From an uncultured Bacteroides sp. (lineage in GTDB: Bacteria; Bacteroidota; Bacteroidia; Bacteroidales; Bacteroidaceae), in NCBI GenBank assembly GCA_905197435.1, contig CAJJYX010000146.1:1-8291 (forward strand): a stretch of 8,291 nt of DNA. The letters are read 5' to 3'. Made by a program: the position numbers and the translations under genes. Positions 1-7,991 of this stretch are shown one piece after another. A model generated the notes under the pieces. That model was not told the origin of the DNA. It made no database searches and saw only the letters and a program-made list of their open reading frames with translations. Positions within the stretch are counted from its first letter, which is position 1; every line of letters starts with the position of its first letter.

Positions 1-1638
1 CGCGAACAACAAAGGCTGCTGGAAAAAACCCATAAGAAATTTATCCGTTCCGGCGCCAATCTTCCGGCCGACAAACAAGCCCGTCTGCGTGAGATCAACA
101 AGCAGCTTTCCACACTCGGAATCACGTTCAGCAACAACATCCTGAACGAAAACAACGACTTCAAGCTTTATGTAGGAAAAGAGGAAGACCTCGCCGGACT
201 TCCCCAATGGTTCCGCGAAAGCGCCATGGCCGAAGCCCGCGCCACCGGACAAGAAGGCAAATGGCTGTTCACCCTGCACAATGCAAGCCGCTTGCCTTTC
301 CTCCAATATTCTGCCAACCGCCCGCTACGCGAGCAGATGTACAAGGCCTACATCAACCGCGGCAATAACAATGACAAGAACGACAACAAGAAAATCATTA
401 CCAATATAGTAAGCCTGAGACTTGAAAAGGCGAAACTGCTGGGCTTTGACAACTATTCCAACTTTGTACTGGACAACACTATGGCAAAGAATTCCGCCAC
501 AGTGATGAACTTCCTCAATAACTTATGGAGTTATGCACTTCCCAAAGCAAAAGCCGAAGCAGCCGAACTGCAAAAGCTGATGGACAAAGAAGGCAAAGGA
601 GAAAAACTGGAAGCATGGGACTGGTGGTACTACACAGAGAAGCTTCGTAAAGAAAAATACAACCTCGAAGAAGAAGAAATAAAGCCCTACTTCAAGTTGG
701 AAAACGTACGCGAAGGTGCTTTTGCCGTTGCCAACAAGCTCTACGGCATCACGCTGACAAAACTCGAAGGCGTTCCTGTCTACCATCCCGACGTCGAAGT
801 ATTTGAAGTAAAAGCTGCAGACGGCTCACAGTTGGGTATCTTCTACGTGGATTATTTCCCCCGTCCCGGAAAGAGCGGTGGCGCCTGGATGAACAACTAC
901 CGCGAGCAACAAGGCAACGTACGCCCATTGGTATGCAACGTATGCAGCTTCACCAAGCCTGTAGGCGACACTCCCTCCCTGCTGACTATCGACGAAGTAG
1001 AGACCTTGTTCCACGAATTTGGCCATGCCCTTCACGGATTGCTGACCCAATGCCAGTATAAAGGCACTTCAGGCACCAATGTCGTACGCGATTTCGTGGA
1101 GCTTCCCTCCCAAATCAACGAGCATTGGGCAACCGAACCCGAAGTGCTGAAAATGTATGCCAAGCATTATAAGACCGGCGAAGTCATCCCCGACAGCCTG
1201 ATTGAAAAGATATTGAACCAGAAAACCTTCAACCAAGGTTTCATTACTACCGAGTTGCTGGCAGCCGCCATCCTCGATATGAATCTGCATAACCTGACTG
1301 ACACAGAAGGCCTTGATGTCGTTGCATACGAAAAAGAAGCCATGGACAAATTAGGGTTAATCCCCGAAATAGCTCCCCGCTATCGTACCACGTACTTCAA
1401 CCATATCATCGGTGGCTATGCGGCAGGTTATTACAGTTACCTCTGGGCCAATGTCCTGGATAACGATGCCTTCGAAGCCTTCAAGGAGCACGGCATCTTC
1501 GACAAGCACACAGCCGACCTTTTCCGCCAGAATGTTCTGGAAAAAGGAGACAGCGAAGACCCGATGACGCTCTATAAAAACTTCAGAGGTACTGAACCGC
1601 AATTAGACCCGATGTTAAAAAATCGCGGTATGAAGTAA
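1..1638 (+). CDS. dcp: Peptidyl-dipeptidase Dcp-like M3 family zinc metallopeptidase (5' end outside the window)
   Basis: The reading frame is open from base 1 to the TAA at 1636-1638 (545 codons seen), so the ATG at 226 is internal and the gene starts upstream. Dcp enzymes are usually close to 700 residues, so roughly the first 150 are missing, including any signal peptide; location in the cell cannot be judged. The zinc-binding motif HEFGH is at 1012-1026. The third ligand, a Glu in the context DFVELPSQ, is encoded at 1099-1101, 29 residues after the first His, the same spacing I recall for E. coli Dcp. The substrate-binding segment with NHIIGGYAAGYYSYLW lies at 1399-1446. The family removes dipeptides from the C-terminus of short peptides, so a role in peptide turnover is inferred. 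The alternative is an oligopeptidase A-type M3 enzyme, but the sequence around the active site reads as Dcp. No frameshift or internal stop is seen. Confidence 0.93.
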   Translation, partial: REQQRLLEKTHKKFIRSGANLPADKQARLREINKQLSTLGITFSNNILNENNDFKLYVGKEEDLAGLPQWFRESAMAEARATGQEGKWLFTLHNASRLPFLQYSANRPLREQMYKAYINRGNNNDKNDNKKIITNIVSLRLEKAKLLGFDNYSNFVLDNTMAKNSATVMNFLNNLWSYALPKAKAEAAELQKLMDKEGKGEKLEAWDWWYYTEKLRKEKYNLEEEEIKPYFKLENVREGAFAVANKLYGITLTKLEGVPVYHPDVEVFEVKAADGSQLGIFYVDYFPRPGKSGGAWMNNYREQQGNVRPLVCNVCSFTKPVGDTPSLLTIDEVETLFHEFGHALHGLLTQCQYKGTSGTNVVRDFVELPSQINEHWATEPEVLKMYAKHYKTGEVIPDSLIEKILNQKTFNQGFITTELLAAAILDMNLHNLTDTEGLDVVAYEKEAMDKLGLIPEIAPRYRTTYFNHIIGGYAAGYYSYLWANVLDNDAFEAFKEHGIFDKHTADLFRQNVLEKGDSEDPMTLYKNFRGTEPQLDPMLKNRGMK

Positions 1639-1656
1639 GATTTGTGAAAAAAAAGC

Positions 1657-1664
1657 TATATTTG
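1657..1664 (+). promoter_or_regulatory. Candidate Bacteroides-type -7 box for secDF
   Basis: TATATTTG matches the Bacteroides -7 consensus TAnnTTTG. It begins 19 bp after the dcp stop codon and ends 57 bp before the secDF ATG. A TTTG occurs at 1641-1644, but it is only 12 bp from the box, while the usual gap to a -33 TTTG is about 19-21 bp. No good -33 box is present at the proper distance, so the call rests on the -7 box alone. Predicted transcription start is about 1668-1672. No hairpin terminator separates dcp from this site, so read-through from dcp into secDF is possible. Confidence 0.4.
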
Positions 1665-1721
1665 CAGCCTTATATGCAACAGAATTTAATTAAAAAGTAA
1701 TCATAATAAACTAAAAGTAAC

Positions 1722-4721
1722 ATGCAAAACAAAGGATTTGTAAAGGTTTTTGCGATATTGCTCACACTGGTGTGTGTGTTCTATCTCTCCTTTTCTTTTG
1801 TGACTCGCCATTACACAAGTAAGGCCAAAGAGTTTGCAAAAGGTGATGTGAAAGTAGAGCAGGACTACCTCGATTCTCTGGCTAATGAGAAAGTGTATTT
1901 TGGCAATTGGACGCTGAAACAATGTCGTGAGATGGAGATCAGTTTAGGTTTGGACTTGAAAGGCGGTATGAACGTCATTCTTGAAGTATCCGTACCCGAT
2001 GTCATCAAAGTATTGGCTGACAACAAGACTGACGAAGCATTCAACCAAGCATTGGCAACTGCTGCCAAACAGGCTACCACAAGCCAAGATGATGTGATCA
2101 CCCTATTCATCAGAGAGTACCATAGGATTGCTCCGGATGCTTCATTGTCACAGTTGTTCGCAACTCAACAATTAAAAGACAAGGTAACTCAGAAATCCAC
2201 CGATGCCGAAGTCGAGAAAGTATTGCGCGAAGAGGTAAAGGCAGCCGTAGAGAATTCCTATAATGTACTTCGTACCCGTATCGACCGTTTCGGCGTAGTT
2301 CAGCCCAACATCCAAAGTCTGGAAGACAAGATGGGTCGTATCATGGTGGAACTTCCGGGTATCAAAGAGCCTGAACGTGTAAGAAAATTACTACAAGGTT
2401 CTGCTAATCTGGAATTCTGGGAAACATACACCGCAAAAGACGTTGCTCCTTATCTGCAAGCTGCCGACAACAGATTGCGTACCATCGTTGCAAGCGAAAC
2501 TCCTGCCGAAGACACGGACAGTACAGCGACAGAAACCCCTGCCGTAGCACAGGCCACCAGTACAACAGATAGTCTTGCTGCCGCTTTAAAGGGTGAGACC
2601 AAGGCACAAACCGCCGACCTTGCCCAGATAAAGAAGGAACACCCGTTGCTCGCAGTACTGCAAATCAACCCCAGCGGTCAAGGTCCTGTTGTTGCTTATG
2701 CCAACTACAAAGATACCGCCGACATCAACAAATACCTTTCCATGCCGGAAGTTCAGGCCGAAATGCCGAAAGACTTACGTCTGAAATGGGGTGTATCTCC
2801 TTACGAATACGACCCGAAAGCCCAGACTTTCGAACTTTATGCCATCCGCTCTACAGAACGTAATGGCAAAGCTCCTTTGGAGGGTGACGTAGTGGTCAGC
2901 GCCAAAGACGAATACGACCATTACGGTAAACCTGCCGTAAGTATGTCCATGAATACCGACGGTGCACGCCGCTGGGCTCAGCTCACCAAGCAGAATATCG
3001 GCAAGAGCATCGCTATCGTGCTGGACGGTTATGTTTACTCCGCACCGAACGTAAACAATGAAATCACCGGCGGTAACTCACAGATTACCGGTCACTTCAC
3101 TCCGGAACAAGCAAAAGACTTGGCAAACGTATTGAGATCTGGTAAGATGCCGGCTCCCGCACACATCGTACAGGAAGACATCGTAGGTCCTTCATTGGGA
3201 CAAGCCTCTATCAACGCCGGTATCATGTCATTCATCGTAGCATTGATTCTGCTGATGATTTACATGTGCTCCATGTACGGATTCATCCCAGGTATGGTTG
3301 CCAACGGCGCTTTGGTGCTGAACCTGTTCTTTACATTGGGAATCCTTTCGTCTTTCCAGGCTGCCTTGACAATGTCCGGCATTGCCGGTATGGTGTTGGC
3401 TCTGGGTATGGCTGTGGATGCTAACGTATTGATCTACGAACGTACCAAAGAAGAGCTCCGCGCAGGCAAGGGTGTGAAGAAAGCATTGGCCGACGGTTAC
3501 TCCAACGCCTTCTCTGCCATCTTCGACTCCAACTTGACGTCTATCATCACCGGTATCATCCTGTTCAACTTCGGTACAGGTCCCATCCGTGGTTTTGCCA
3601 CTACATTGATTATCGGTATCTTGATTTCGTTCTTTACCGCTGTGTTCATGACACGTCTGTTCTATGACCATTTCATGAGCAAAGACAAGTTGCTGAATCT
3701 GACATTCTCTTCCAAGATTTCAAAGAACTTGATGACGAATGTACACTTCGACTTCATGGGCAGAAACAAATTGTGGCTGACTACTACGGGAATTGTCATT
3801 GTTATATGTATCGCTTTCCTCGCTACCCGCGGATTAAGCCAGAGCATCGACTTCACCGGTGGACGTAACTTCAAGGTACAGTTTGAGAATAAGGTGGAAC
3901 CCGAGCAGGTTCGCGAACTCATCTCCAGCAAATTCGGCGATGCCAATGTCAGCGTTATCGCTATCGGTACAGACGGTAAGACAGTACGTATCAGTACCAA
4001 CTATCGTATTGAAGAGGAAGGTAGCAATATTGACTCTGAAATTGAAGCATATTTATATGAAACCCTGAAACCGTTGCTGACTCAGAATATTACTCTGGCA
4101 ACCTTCATCGACCGCGAGAACCATACGGGCGGAAGTATCATCAGTTCCCAAAAAGTAGGTCCGAGCATCGCAGACGACATCAAAGTTTCAGCCATCTGGT
4201 CCGTTGTACTTGCATTGATTGCCATCGGTATCTACATCCTGATCCGTTTCCGTAATATCGCATACAGTATCGGTTCAGTAGCCGCACTGGCTTGCGATAC
4301 CATCATTATTCTGGGTGCCTACTCCATCTGTTGGGGCTGGATGCCGTTCTCTCTGGAAATAGACCAGACATTCATCGGTGCCATCCTGACGGCTATCGGT
4401 TACTCTATCAATGATAAGGTGGTAATCTTCGACCGTGTACGCGAATTCTTCGGCCTCTATCCGAAGCGTGACAAGTTCATGCTGTTCAACGACTCACTGA
4501 ACACGACTTTGGCACGTACCATCAATACTTCACTGAGTACCTTGATTGTATTGCTGTGTATCTTCATCCTCGGTGGTGACTCTATCCGCAGCTTCGCATT
4601 CGCCATGATTCTGGGTGTTGTATTCGGTACAATGTCTTCTCTGTTCGTTGCATCTCCTATCGCTTATCTGCTGATGAAGAACAAGAAAGGAACCGAACCT
4701 GCAGTAGAAGCAGCAAAATAA
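1722..4721 (+). CDS. secDF: Protein translocase subunit SecDF (fused SecD-SecF)
   Basis: This inner-membrane RND-type protein uses the proton gradient to help SecYEG release exported proteins on the periplasmic side. At 999 aa it joins SecD (about residues 1-650) and SecF (about 675-999), the usual Bacteroidota arrangement. SecD: TM1 about 7-29; LGLDLKGG at 75-82; RIDRFGVVQPNIQ at 186-198; a long periplasmic region to about 498; then five TM helices to about 648. SecF: FDFMG at 676-680, TM about 684-702, IDFTGG at 709-714, then five TM helices from about 825. Asp566 in AVDANVLIYER, Asp898 in SINDKVVIFDR and Arg932 are likely proton-path residues. The 34-residue gap between the last two equals that of Asp637 and Arg671 in Thermus SecDF, as I remember it. 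Residues about 256-296 form an Ala/Thr-rich low-complexity insert. The start gives a Lys-containing N-terminus directly followed by TM1. The A-rich leader has no Shine-Dalgarno site. A strong terminator follows, and no yajC is adjacent. Confidence 0.97.
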   Translation: MQNKGFVKVFAILLTLVCVFYLSFSFVTRHYTSKAKEFAKGDVKVEQDYLDSLANEKVYFGNWTLKQCREMEISLGLDLKGGMNVILEVSVPDVIKVLADNKTDEAFNQALATAAKQATTSQDDVITLFIREYHRIAPDASLSQLFATQQLKDKVTQKSTDAEVEKVLREEVKAAVENSYNVLRTRIDRFGVVQPNIQSLEDKMGRIMVELPGIKEPERVRKLLQGSANLEFWETYTAKDVAPYLQAADNRLRTIVASETPAEDTDSTATETPAVAQATSTTDSLAAALKGETKAQTADLAQIKKEHPLLAVLQINPSGQGPVVAYANYKDTADINKYLSMPEVQAEMPKDLRLKWGVSPYEYDPKAQTFELYAIRSTERNGKAPLEGDVVVSAKDEYDHYGKPAVSMSMNTDGARRWAQLTKQNIGKSIAIVLDGYVYSAPNVNNEITGGNSQITGHFTPEQAKDLANVLRSGKMPAPAHIVQEDIVGPSLGQASINAGIMSFIVALILLMIYMCSMYGFIPGMVANGALVLNLFFTLGILSSFQAALTMSGIAGMVLALGMAVDANVLIYERTKEELRAGKGVKKALADGYSNAFSAIFDSNLTSIITGIILFNFGTGPIRGFATTLIIGILISFFTAVFMTRLFYDHFMSKDKLLNLTFSSKISKNLMTNVHFDFMGRNKLWLTTTGIVIVICIAFLATRGLSQSIDFTGGRNFKVQFENKVEPEQVRELISSKFGDANVSVIAIGTDGKTVRISTNYRIEEEGSNIDSEIEAYLYETLKPLLTQNITLATFIDRENHTGGSIISSQKVGPSIADDIKVSAIWSVVLALIAIGIYILIRFRNIAYSIGSVAALACDTIIILGAYSICWGWMPFSLEIDQTFIGAILTAIGYSINDKVVIFDRVREFFGLYPKRDKFMLFNDSLNTTLARTINTSLSTLIVLLCIFILGGDSIRSFAFAMILGVVFGTMSSLFVASPIAYLLMKNKKGTEPAVEAAK

Positions 4722-4750
4722 GAACTTATACAAAAGTTATAAATCAAAAA

Positions 4751-4782
4751 GAGGAAATCCGAAATGGATTTCCTCTTTTTTT
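4751..4782. terminator. Bidirectional rho-independent terminator shared by secDF and tRNA-Arg
   Basis: A perfect 10-bp stem, GAGGAAATCC (4751-4760) with GGATTTCCTC (4766-4775), encloses a 5-nt loop and is followed by seven T (4776-4782). On the + strand it lies 29 bp after the secDF stop. Five A precede the stem (4746-4750), so the - strand transcript also ends in the same stem plus a U-run. The tRNA-Arg gene on the - strand runs straight into it. One hairpin therefore serves two converging genes. Confidence 0.92.
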
Positions 4783-4783
4783 G

Positions 4784-4855
4784 TAGTCTCGCCGGGAATC
4801 GAACCCGGATCTAAAGTTTAGGAAACTTCTATTCTATCCGTTGAACTACAAGACC
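4784..4855 (-). tRNA. tRNA-Arg (anticodon CCT)
   Basis: The - strand folds as a full 72-nt cloverleaf. The acceptor stem is GGTCTTG with CGAGACT, with a G1-U72 wobble and one internal G-U. The D arm is GTTC / GAAT with loop AACGGATA. The anticodon stem is GAAGT / ACTTT with loop TTCCTAA. The variable region is AGAT, and the T arm is CCGGG / CCCGG with loop TTCGATT. The anticodon CCT (+ strand 4820-4822) reads AGG, an arginine codon. The D-loop A after GG fits position A20, a known arginine identity element. The discriminator is A, and the 3' CCA is not encoded (CAAAAA follows), so it must be added after transcription. The anticodon stem is A/T-rich, with a single G-C pair. Transcription ends in the hairpin at 4751-4775. 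Confidence 0.93.
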
Positions 4856-4894
4856 TTTTGCACAGATTCCGCAGATTGTTGCAGATTGCGGATG

Positions 4895-4925
4895 CAAAGA
4901 TAAAGTATTCTGTCGATTTTCCGAA
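4895..4925 (-). promoter_or_regulatory. Candidate promoter for tRNA-Arg
   Basis: Read on the - strand, TATCTTTG (4902 down to 4895) is a full match to the Bacteroides -7 box TAnnTTTG. Nineteen bases upstream on that strand lies TTCG (4925-4922), one base off the -33 TTTG. The predicted start, about 4885-4890, would give a leader of about 30 nt before the mature tRNA 5' end at 4855, to be removed by RNase P. Confidence 0.55.
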
Positions 4926-4932
4926 GAAAAGT

Positions 4933-4963
4933 TTTGTTAATCCGATTAACTTTCCGAAATTTG
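4933..4963 (+). promoter_or_regulatory. Candidate promoter for korA-korB
   Basis: TTTG (4933-4936) is followed after 19 bp by GAAATTTG (4956-4963), which differs from the Bacteroides -7 consensus TAnnTTTG only in its first base. Spacing is within the usual 19-21 bp. The predicted start near 4968-4972 leaves an untranslated leader of about 50 nt before the ATG at 5020. The leader is A/T-rich and has no obvious Shine-Dalgarno sequence. Confidence 0.45.
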
Positions 4964-5019
4964 TCACCTATGAAACCGAATGGTACATCCTATAATTAAT
5001 CTATAGTAATTCGTAAGTT

Positions 5020-6867
5020 ATGGCAAATGACATGATGGTCAAAGAACTGGAGCAAGTGGTAGTCCGCTTCTCCGGAGACTCCGGCGACGGTATGCAGCTC
5101 GCCGGCAACATCTTTTCAACAGTTTCGGCTACCGTGGGCAATGACATCAGTACATTCCCCGACTATCCGGCAGACATCCGCGCCCCGCAAGGCTCGCTTA
5201 CCGGCGTTTCCGGTTTCCAAGTACATATCGGTGCAAAGAAAGTCTACACACCGGGCGACAAATGCGACGTATTGGTAGCGATGAACGCCGCCGCACTGAA
5301 AACCCAATATAAGTTTGCTAAATCTACAGCTTGTATCATCATCGATACAGACGCTTTCCAGAAGTCAGACTTGGAAAAAGCCGCCTTCAAGACCGATAAT
5401 CCGATTGAGGAGATGGGTATCAAGCAGGATGTCATCGCCGCTCCTATCTCGAAAATGGTGAAGGACTGCCTTGCCGATACCGGAATGGACAACAAGTCCA
5501 TACTGAAGTGCCGCAACATGTTTGCAGTAGGCTTGGTATGCTGGCTGTTCAACCGCGACCTGAAGATAGCCGAAGACTTCATCCGCGAAAAATTCGCCAA
5601 GAAGCCCGCAATTGCCGAAGCCAATATCAAGGTCATCCACGCAGGATATGACTATGGACACAACACCCATGCTTCCGTAGCCCACACATATAAGATTGAA
5701 AGCAAGACTACCGTCCCCGGCAGATACATGGACATCACGGGCAACAAGGCAACCGCCTACGGATTCATCGCCGCCGCCGAAAAAGCAGGTTTGAAGCTGT
5801 TCCTCGGTTCCTACCCCATCACCCCTGCAACCGACGTACTGCACGAACTTTCAAAGCACAAGTCACTGGGCGTAATGACTGTACAGTGCGAAGATGAGAT
5901 TTCCGGTTGCGCCACTTCCGTCGGTGCCGCTTTTGCCGGTGCACTGGCAGTAACCTCCACTTCCGGTCCCGGTATCTGCCTGAAGTCGGAAGCCATGAAC
6001 CTGGCAGTCATTACAGAACTTCCGCTGGTTGTGCTCGATGTACAACGTGGCGGTCCTTCCACGGGTCTGCCTACCAAATCGGAACAGACAGACTTGTTGC
6101 AGGCATTATTCGGCCGCAACGGTGAAAGCCCGATGCCCGTCATCGCCGCTTCTTCGCCCACGGATTGTTTCGACGCAGCCTATATGGCAAGTAAGATTGC
6201 ATTGGAGCACATGACTCCGGTTGTATTGCTGACCGACGGCTTTGTGGCCAACGGCTCCGGTGCCTGGAAGCTGCCCAAACTGGCAGACTATCCCGCCATC
6301 AACCCGCCGTATGTGACTCCCGAAATGAAAGACAACTATACTCCGTACAAGCGCAATCCTGAAACGGGTGTCCGCTACTGGGCCATCCCCGGACAAGAAG
6401 GCTATATGCACATTCTCGGCGGCCTGGAGAAAGACAGCAATACCGGCGCCATCTCCACCGACCCGGAAAACCACAACCTGATGTGCCGTCTGCGTGCTGA
6501 AAAGGTTGCCAAAATCCCCGTACCCGATGTAGAAGTGCAAGGCTGTGCAGACGATGCCGACCTGCTGATTGTCGGTTTCGGCGGTACATACGGCCACTTG
6601 TACTCGGCCATGGAAGAAATGAACAAGGCAGGCAAGAAAGTTGCCCTCGCCCACTTCACCTACCTGAATCCGCTTCCCAAGAACACGGAAGCCGTTCTGA
6701 AGAAGTACAAGAAGGTGGTAGTTGCCGAACAAAACCTCGGTCAATTCGCAGGTTACCTGCGCATGAAGATAGACAACTTCGCCCCGTACCAATTCAACGA
6801 AGTCAAAGGACAGCCGTTCGTCGTTGCCGAGCTGGTGGCAGCGTTCACGGAAATATTGGAAAAGTAA
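5020..6867 (+). CDS. korA: 2-oxoglutarate:ferredoxin oxidoreductase, fused gamma-alpha subunit
   Basis: With KorB this should catalyse 2-oxoglutarate + CoA + oxidised ferredoxin <-> succinyl-CoA + CO2 + reduced ferredoxin in the cytoplasm. In anaerobic Bacteroides relatives the reaction can run in the CO2-fixing direction to make 2-oxoglutarate for glutamate synthesis. Length is 615 aa, normal for the fused form. Residues about 11-225 are the gamma domain, with RFSGDSGDGMQLAGN at 16-30 and APQGSLTGVSGF at 55-66. Residues about 242-430 are the alpha (pyrimidine-binding) domain, with YPITPATD at 265-272, the QCEDE segment at 289-293 and RGGPSTGLPTKSEQ at 343-356. Residues about 510-612 are the transketolase C-terminal-like domain. 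The first ATG is preferred; Met5 and Met6 are nearby alternatives. Substrate choice between 2-oxoglutarate and other 2-oxoacids is inferred from the overall type and not proved by a residue. korB follows after 82 bp. Confidence 0.92.
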   Translation: MANDMMVKELEQVVVRFSGDSGDGMQLAGNIFSTVSATVGNDISTFPDYPADIRAPQGSLTGVSGFQVHIGAKKVYTPGDKCDVLVAMNAAALKTQYKFAKSTACIIIDTDAFQKSDLEKAAFKTDNPIEEMGIKQDVIAAPISKMVKDCLADTGMDNKSILKCRNMFAVGLVCWLFNRDLKIAEDFIREKFAKKPAIAEANIKVIHAGYDYGHNTHASVAHTYKIESKTTVPGRYMDITGNKATAYGFIAAAEKAGLKLFLGSYPITPATDVLHELSKHKSLGVMTVQCEDEISGCATSVGAAFAGALAVTSTSGPGICLKSEAMNLAVITELPLVVLDVQRGGPSTGLPTKSEQTDLLQALFGRNGESPMPVIAASSPTDCFDAAYMASKIALEHMTPVVLLTDGFVANGSGAWKLPKLADYPAINPPYVTPEMKDNYTPYKRNPETGVRYWAIPGQEGYMHILGGLEKDSNTGAISTDPENHNLMCRLRAEKVAKIPVPDVEVQGCADDADLLIVGFGGTYGHLYSAMEEMNKAGKKVALAHFTYLNPLPKNTEAVLKKYKKVVVAEQNLGQFAGYLRMKIDNFAPYQFNEVKGQPFVVAELVAAFTEILEK

Positions 6868-6874
6868 GGTAGTC

Positions 6875-6902
6875 ACAAGTAACGAGCTACAAATGACGAG
6901 CA
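6875..6902 (+). repeat. Short tandem repeat, two 14-bp units
   Basis: The units are ACAAGTAACGAGCT (6875-6888) and ACAAATGACGAGCA (6889-6902), identical at 11 of 14 positions and directly adjacent. They start 7 bp after the korA stop codon. Such A/C/G-rich phrases built on ACAAGTAACGAG look like a dispersed intergenic repeat, which is inference only. The second unit also takes part in the hairpin at 6886-6922. Confidence 0.6.
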
Positions 6903-6922
6903 GGCTGAAAAGCACTTGTAGC
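6886..6922 (+). other. Hairpin in the korA-korB gap
   Basis: GCTACAAATG (6886-6895) pairs with CACTTGTAGC (6913-6922) at 9 of 10 positions around a 17-nt loop. No T-run follows, so it is not a standard terminator. The korB ATG begins 28 bp later, after an A/T-rich stretch that could serve as its ribosome-binding region. It could protect or mark a processing point between the two messages, or be part of a dispersed repeat. Confidence 0.45.
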
Positions 6923-6949
6923 CATTAACAATTTAAATTAAAGAACATC

Positions 6950-7954
6950 ATGTGCGAATATACAGCAAAAGACTATAAAAAAGGACAACCCCGTTGGTGT
7001 CCGGGTTGTGGTGACCACTTCTTTCTGGCCTCACTACACAAAGCAATGGCAGAAATCGGCAAAGCTCCTTGGGAGAATGCCGTCATCTCAGGTATCGGCT
7101 GTTCCAGCCGTCTGCCCTACTACATGAATACGTATGCAATGCAGACCATTCACGGGCGTGCTGCTGCCATCTCTACAGGTGCCAAGGTTGTTAATCCCAA
7201 CCTGACGGTATGGCAAATCTCCGGCGACGGTGACGGTCTCGCCATCGGCGGTAATCACTTCATCCACGCCGTACGCCGTAACATCGACCTGAACATGATT
7301 CTGCTGAACAACCGCATCTACGGTCTGACCAAAGGTCAATATTCTCCGACCTCTCCACGTGGTTTCGTCAGCAAATCGTCTCCCTACGGTACGGTAGAAG
7401 ACCCGTTCCATCCGGCAGAACTCTGCTTCGGTGCCCGCGGCCGTTTCTTTGCCCGTGCAGTGGCCACCGATGCTCCGGGAACCGTAGAAATATTAAAGGC
7501 AGCCATGGCCCACAAGGGTGCTTCCGTTTGCGAGATTCTGCAGAACTGCGTTATCTTCAACAACGGCACACACGACTCCGTGGCCAAGAAGGAAGACCGT
7601 GCCAAGAATGCCATCTACCTGAAGCATGGCGAACCGATGCTCTTCGGCGAGAACAACGAATACGGCCTGATGCAGGAAGGTTTCGGCCTGAAAGTCGTGA
7701 AGCTCGGTGAAAACGGCATTACAGAAAAGGATATCCTCATCCACGACGCCCATTGCATGGACAACACCCTGCAACTGAAACTTGCCTTGATGGAAGGCCC
7801 CGACTTCCCGATTGCACTCGGCGTTATCCGTGATGTGGAGGCTCCCACTTACGATGATGCCGTTCACGAACAAATCGAAGAAGTGTCTGCCAAAAAGAAG
7901 TATCACAATTTCGAGGAATTGCTGATGACAAACGATACATGGGAAGTAAAATAA
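6950..7954 (+). CDS. korB: 2-oxoglutarate:ferredoxin oxidoreductase, beta subunit
   Basis: This is the thiamine-diphosphate and iron-sulfur subunit that partners the product of the preceding gene. Length is 334 aa, normal for the family. CPGCG at 17-21 gives Cys17 and Cys20. With Cys51 in GIGCSS and Cys200 in LQNCVIFN these form the four expected ligands of one 4Fe-4S cluster; the spacing matches that of archaeal two-subunit enzymes as I recall it. The thiamine diphosphate/Mg site is SGDGDGLAIGGNH (91-103) followed by LLNNRIYGLTKGQ (118-130). No separate ferredoxin domain is present, so electrons must leave to an external ferredoxin. The ATG at 6950 is chosen because CPGCG then lies at the usual distance from the N-terminus. 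Co-transcription with korA is likely: same strand, and no terminator or convincing promoter in the 82-bp gap. The alternative is a beta subunit for another 2-oxoacid. Confidence 0.93.
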   Translation: MCEYTAKDYKKGQPRWCPGCGDHFFLASLHKAMAEIGKAPWENAVISGIGCSSRLPYYMNTYAMQTIHGRAAAISTGAKVVNPNLTVWQISGDGDGLAIGGNHFIHAVRRNIDLNMILLNNRIYGLTKGQYSPTSPRGFVSKSSPYGTVEDPFHPAELCFGARGRFFARAVATDAPGTVEILKAAMAHKGASVCEILQNCVIFNNGTHDSVAKKEDRAKNAIYLKHGEPMLFGENNEYGLMQEGFGLKVVKLGENGITEKDILIHDAHCMDNTLQLKLALMEGPDFPIALGVIRDVEAPTYDDAVHEQIEEVSAKKKYHNFEELLMTNDTWEVK

Positions 7955-7991
7955 CCCACTGAACCTCCCATAAAGTTTATTTTTAAAAATC

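Noticed and set aside
1641..1644. TTTG as the -33 box of the secDF promoter
   Set aside because: It is 12 bp from the -7 box, much closer than the usual 19-21 bp.
3228..3671. Open frame of 147 codons on the - strand opposite secDF
   Set aside because: Its composition (many Gln, His, Glu) is what the antisense of membrane-helix codons gives; no independent evidence for a gene.
6106..6915. Open frame of 269 codons on the - strand opposite korA
   Set aside because: It lies antisense to a well-recognised gene, has no family motif or suitable start region, and is explained by the codon bias of korA.
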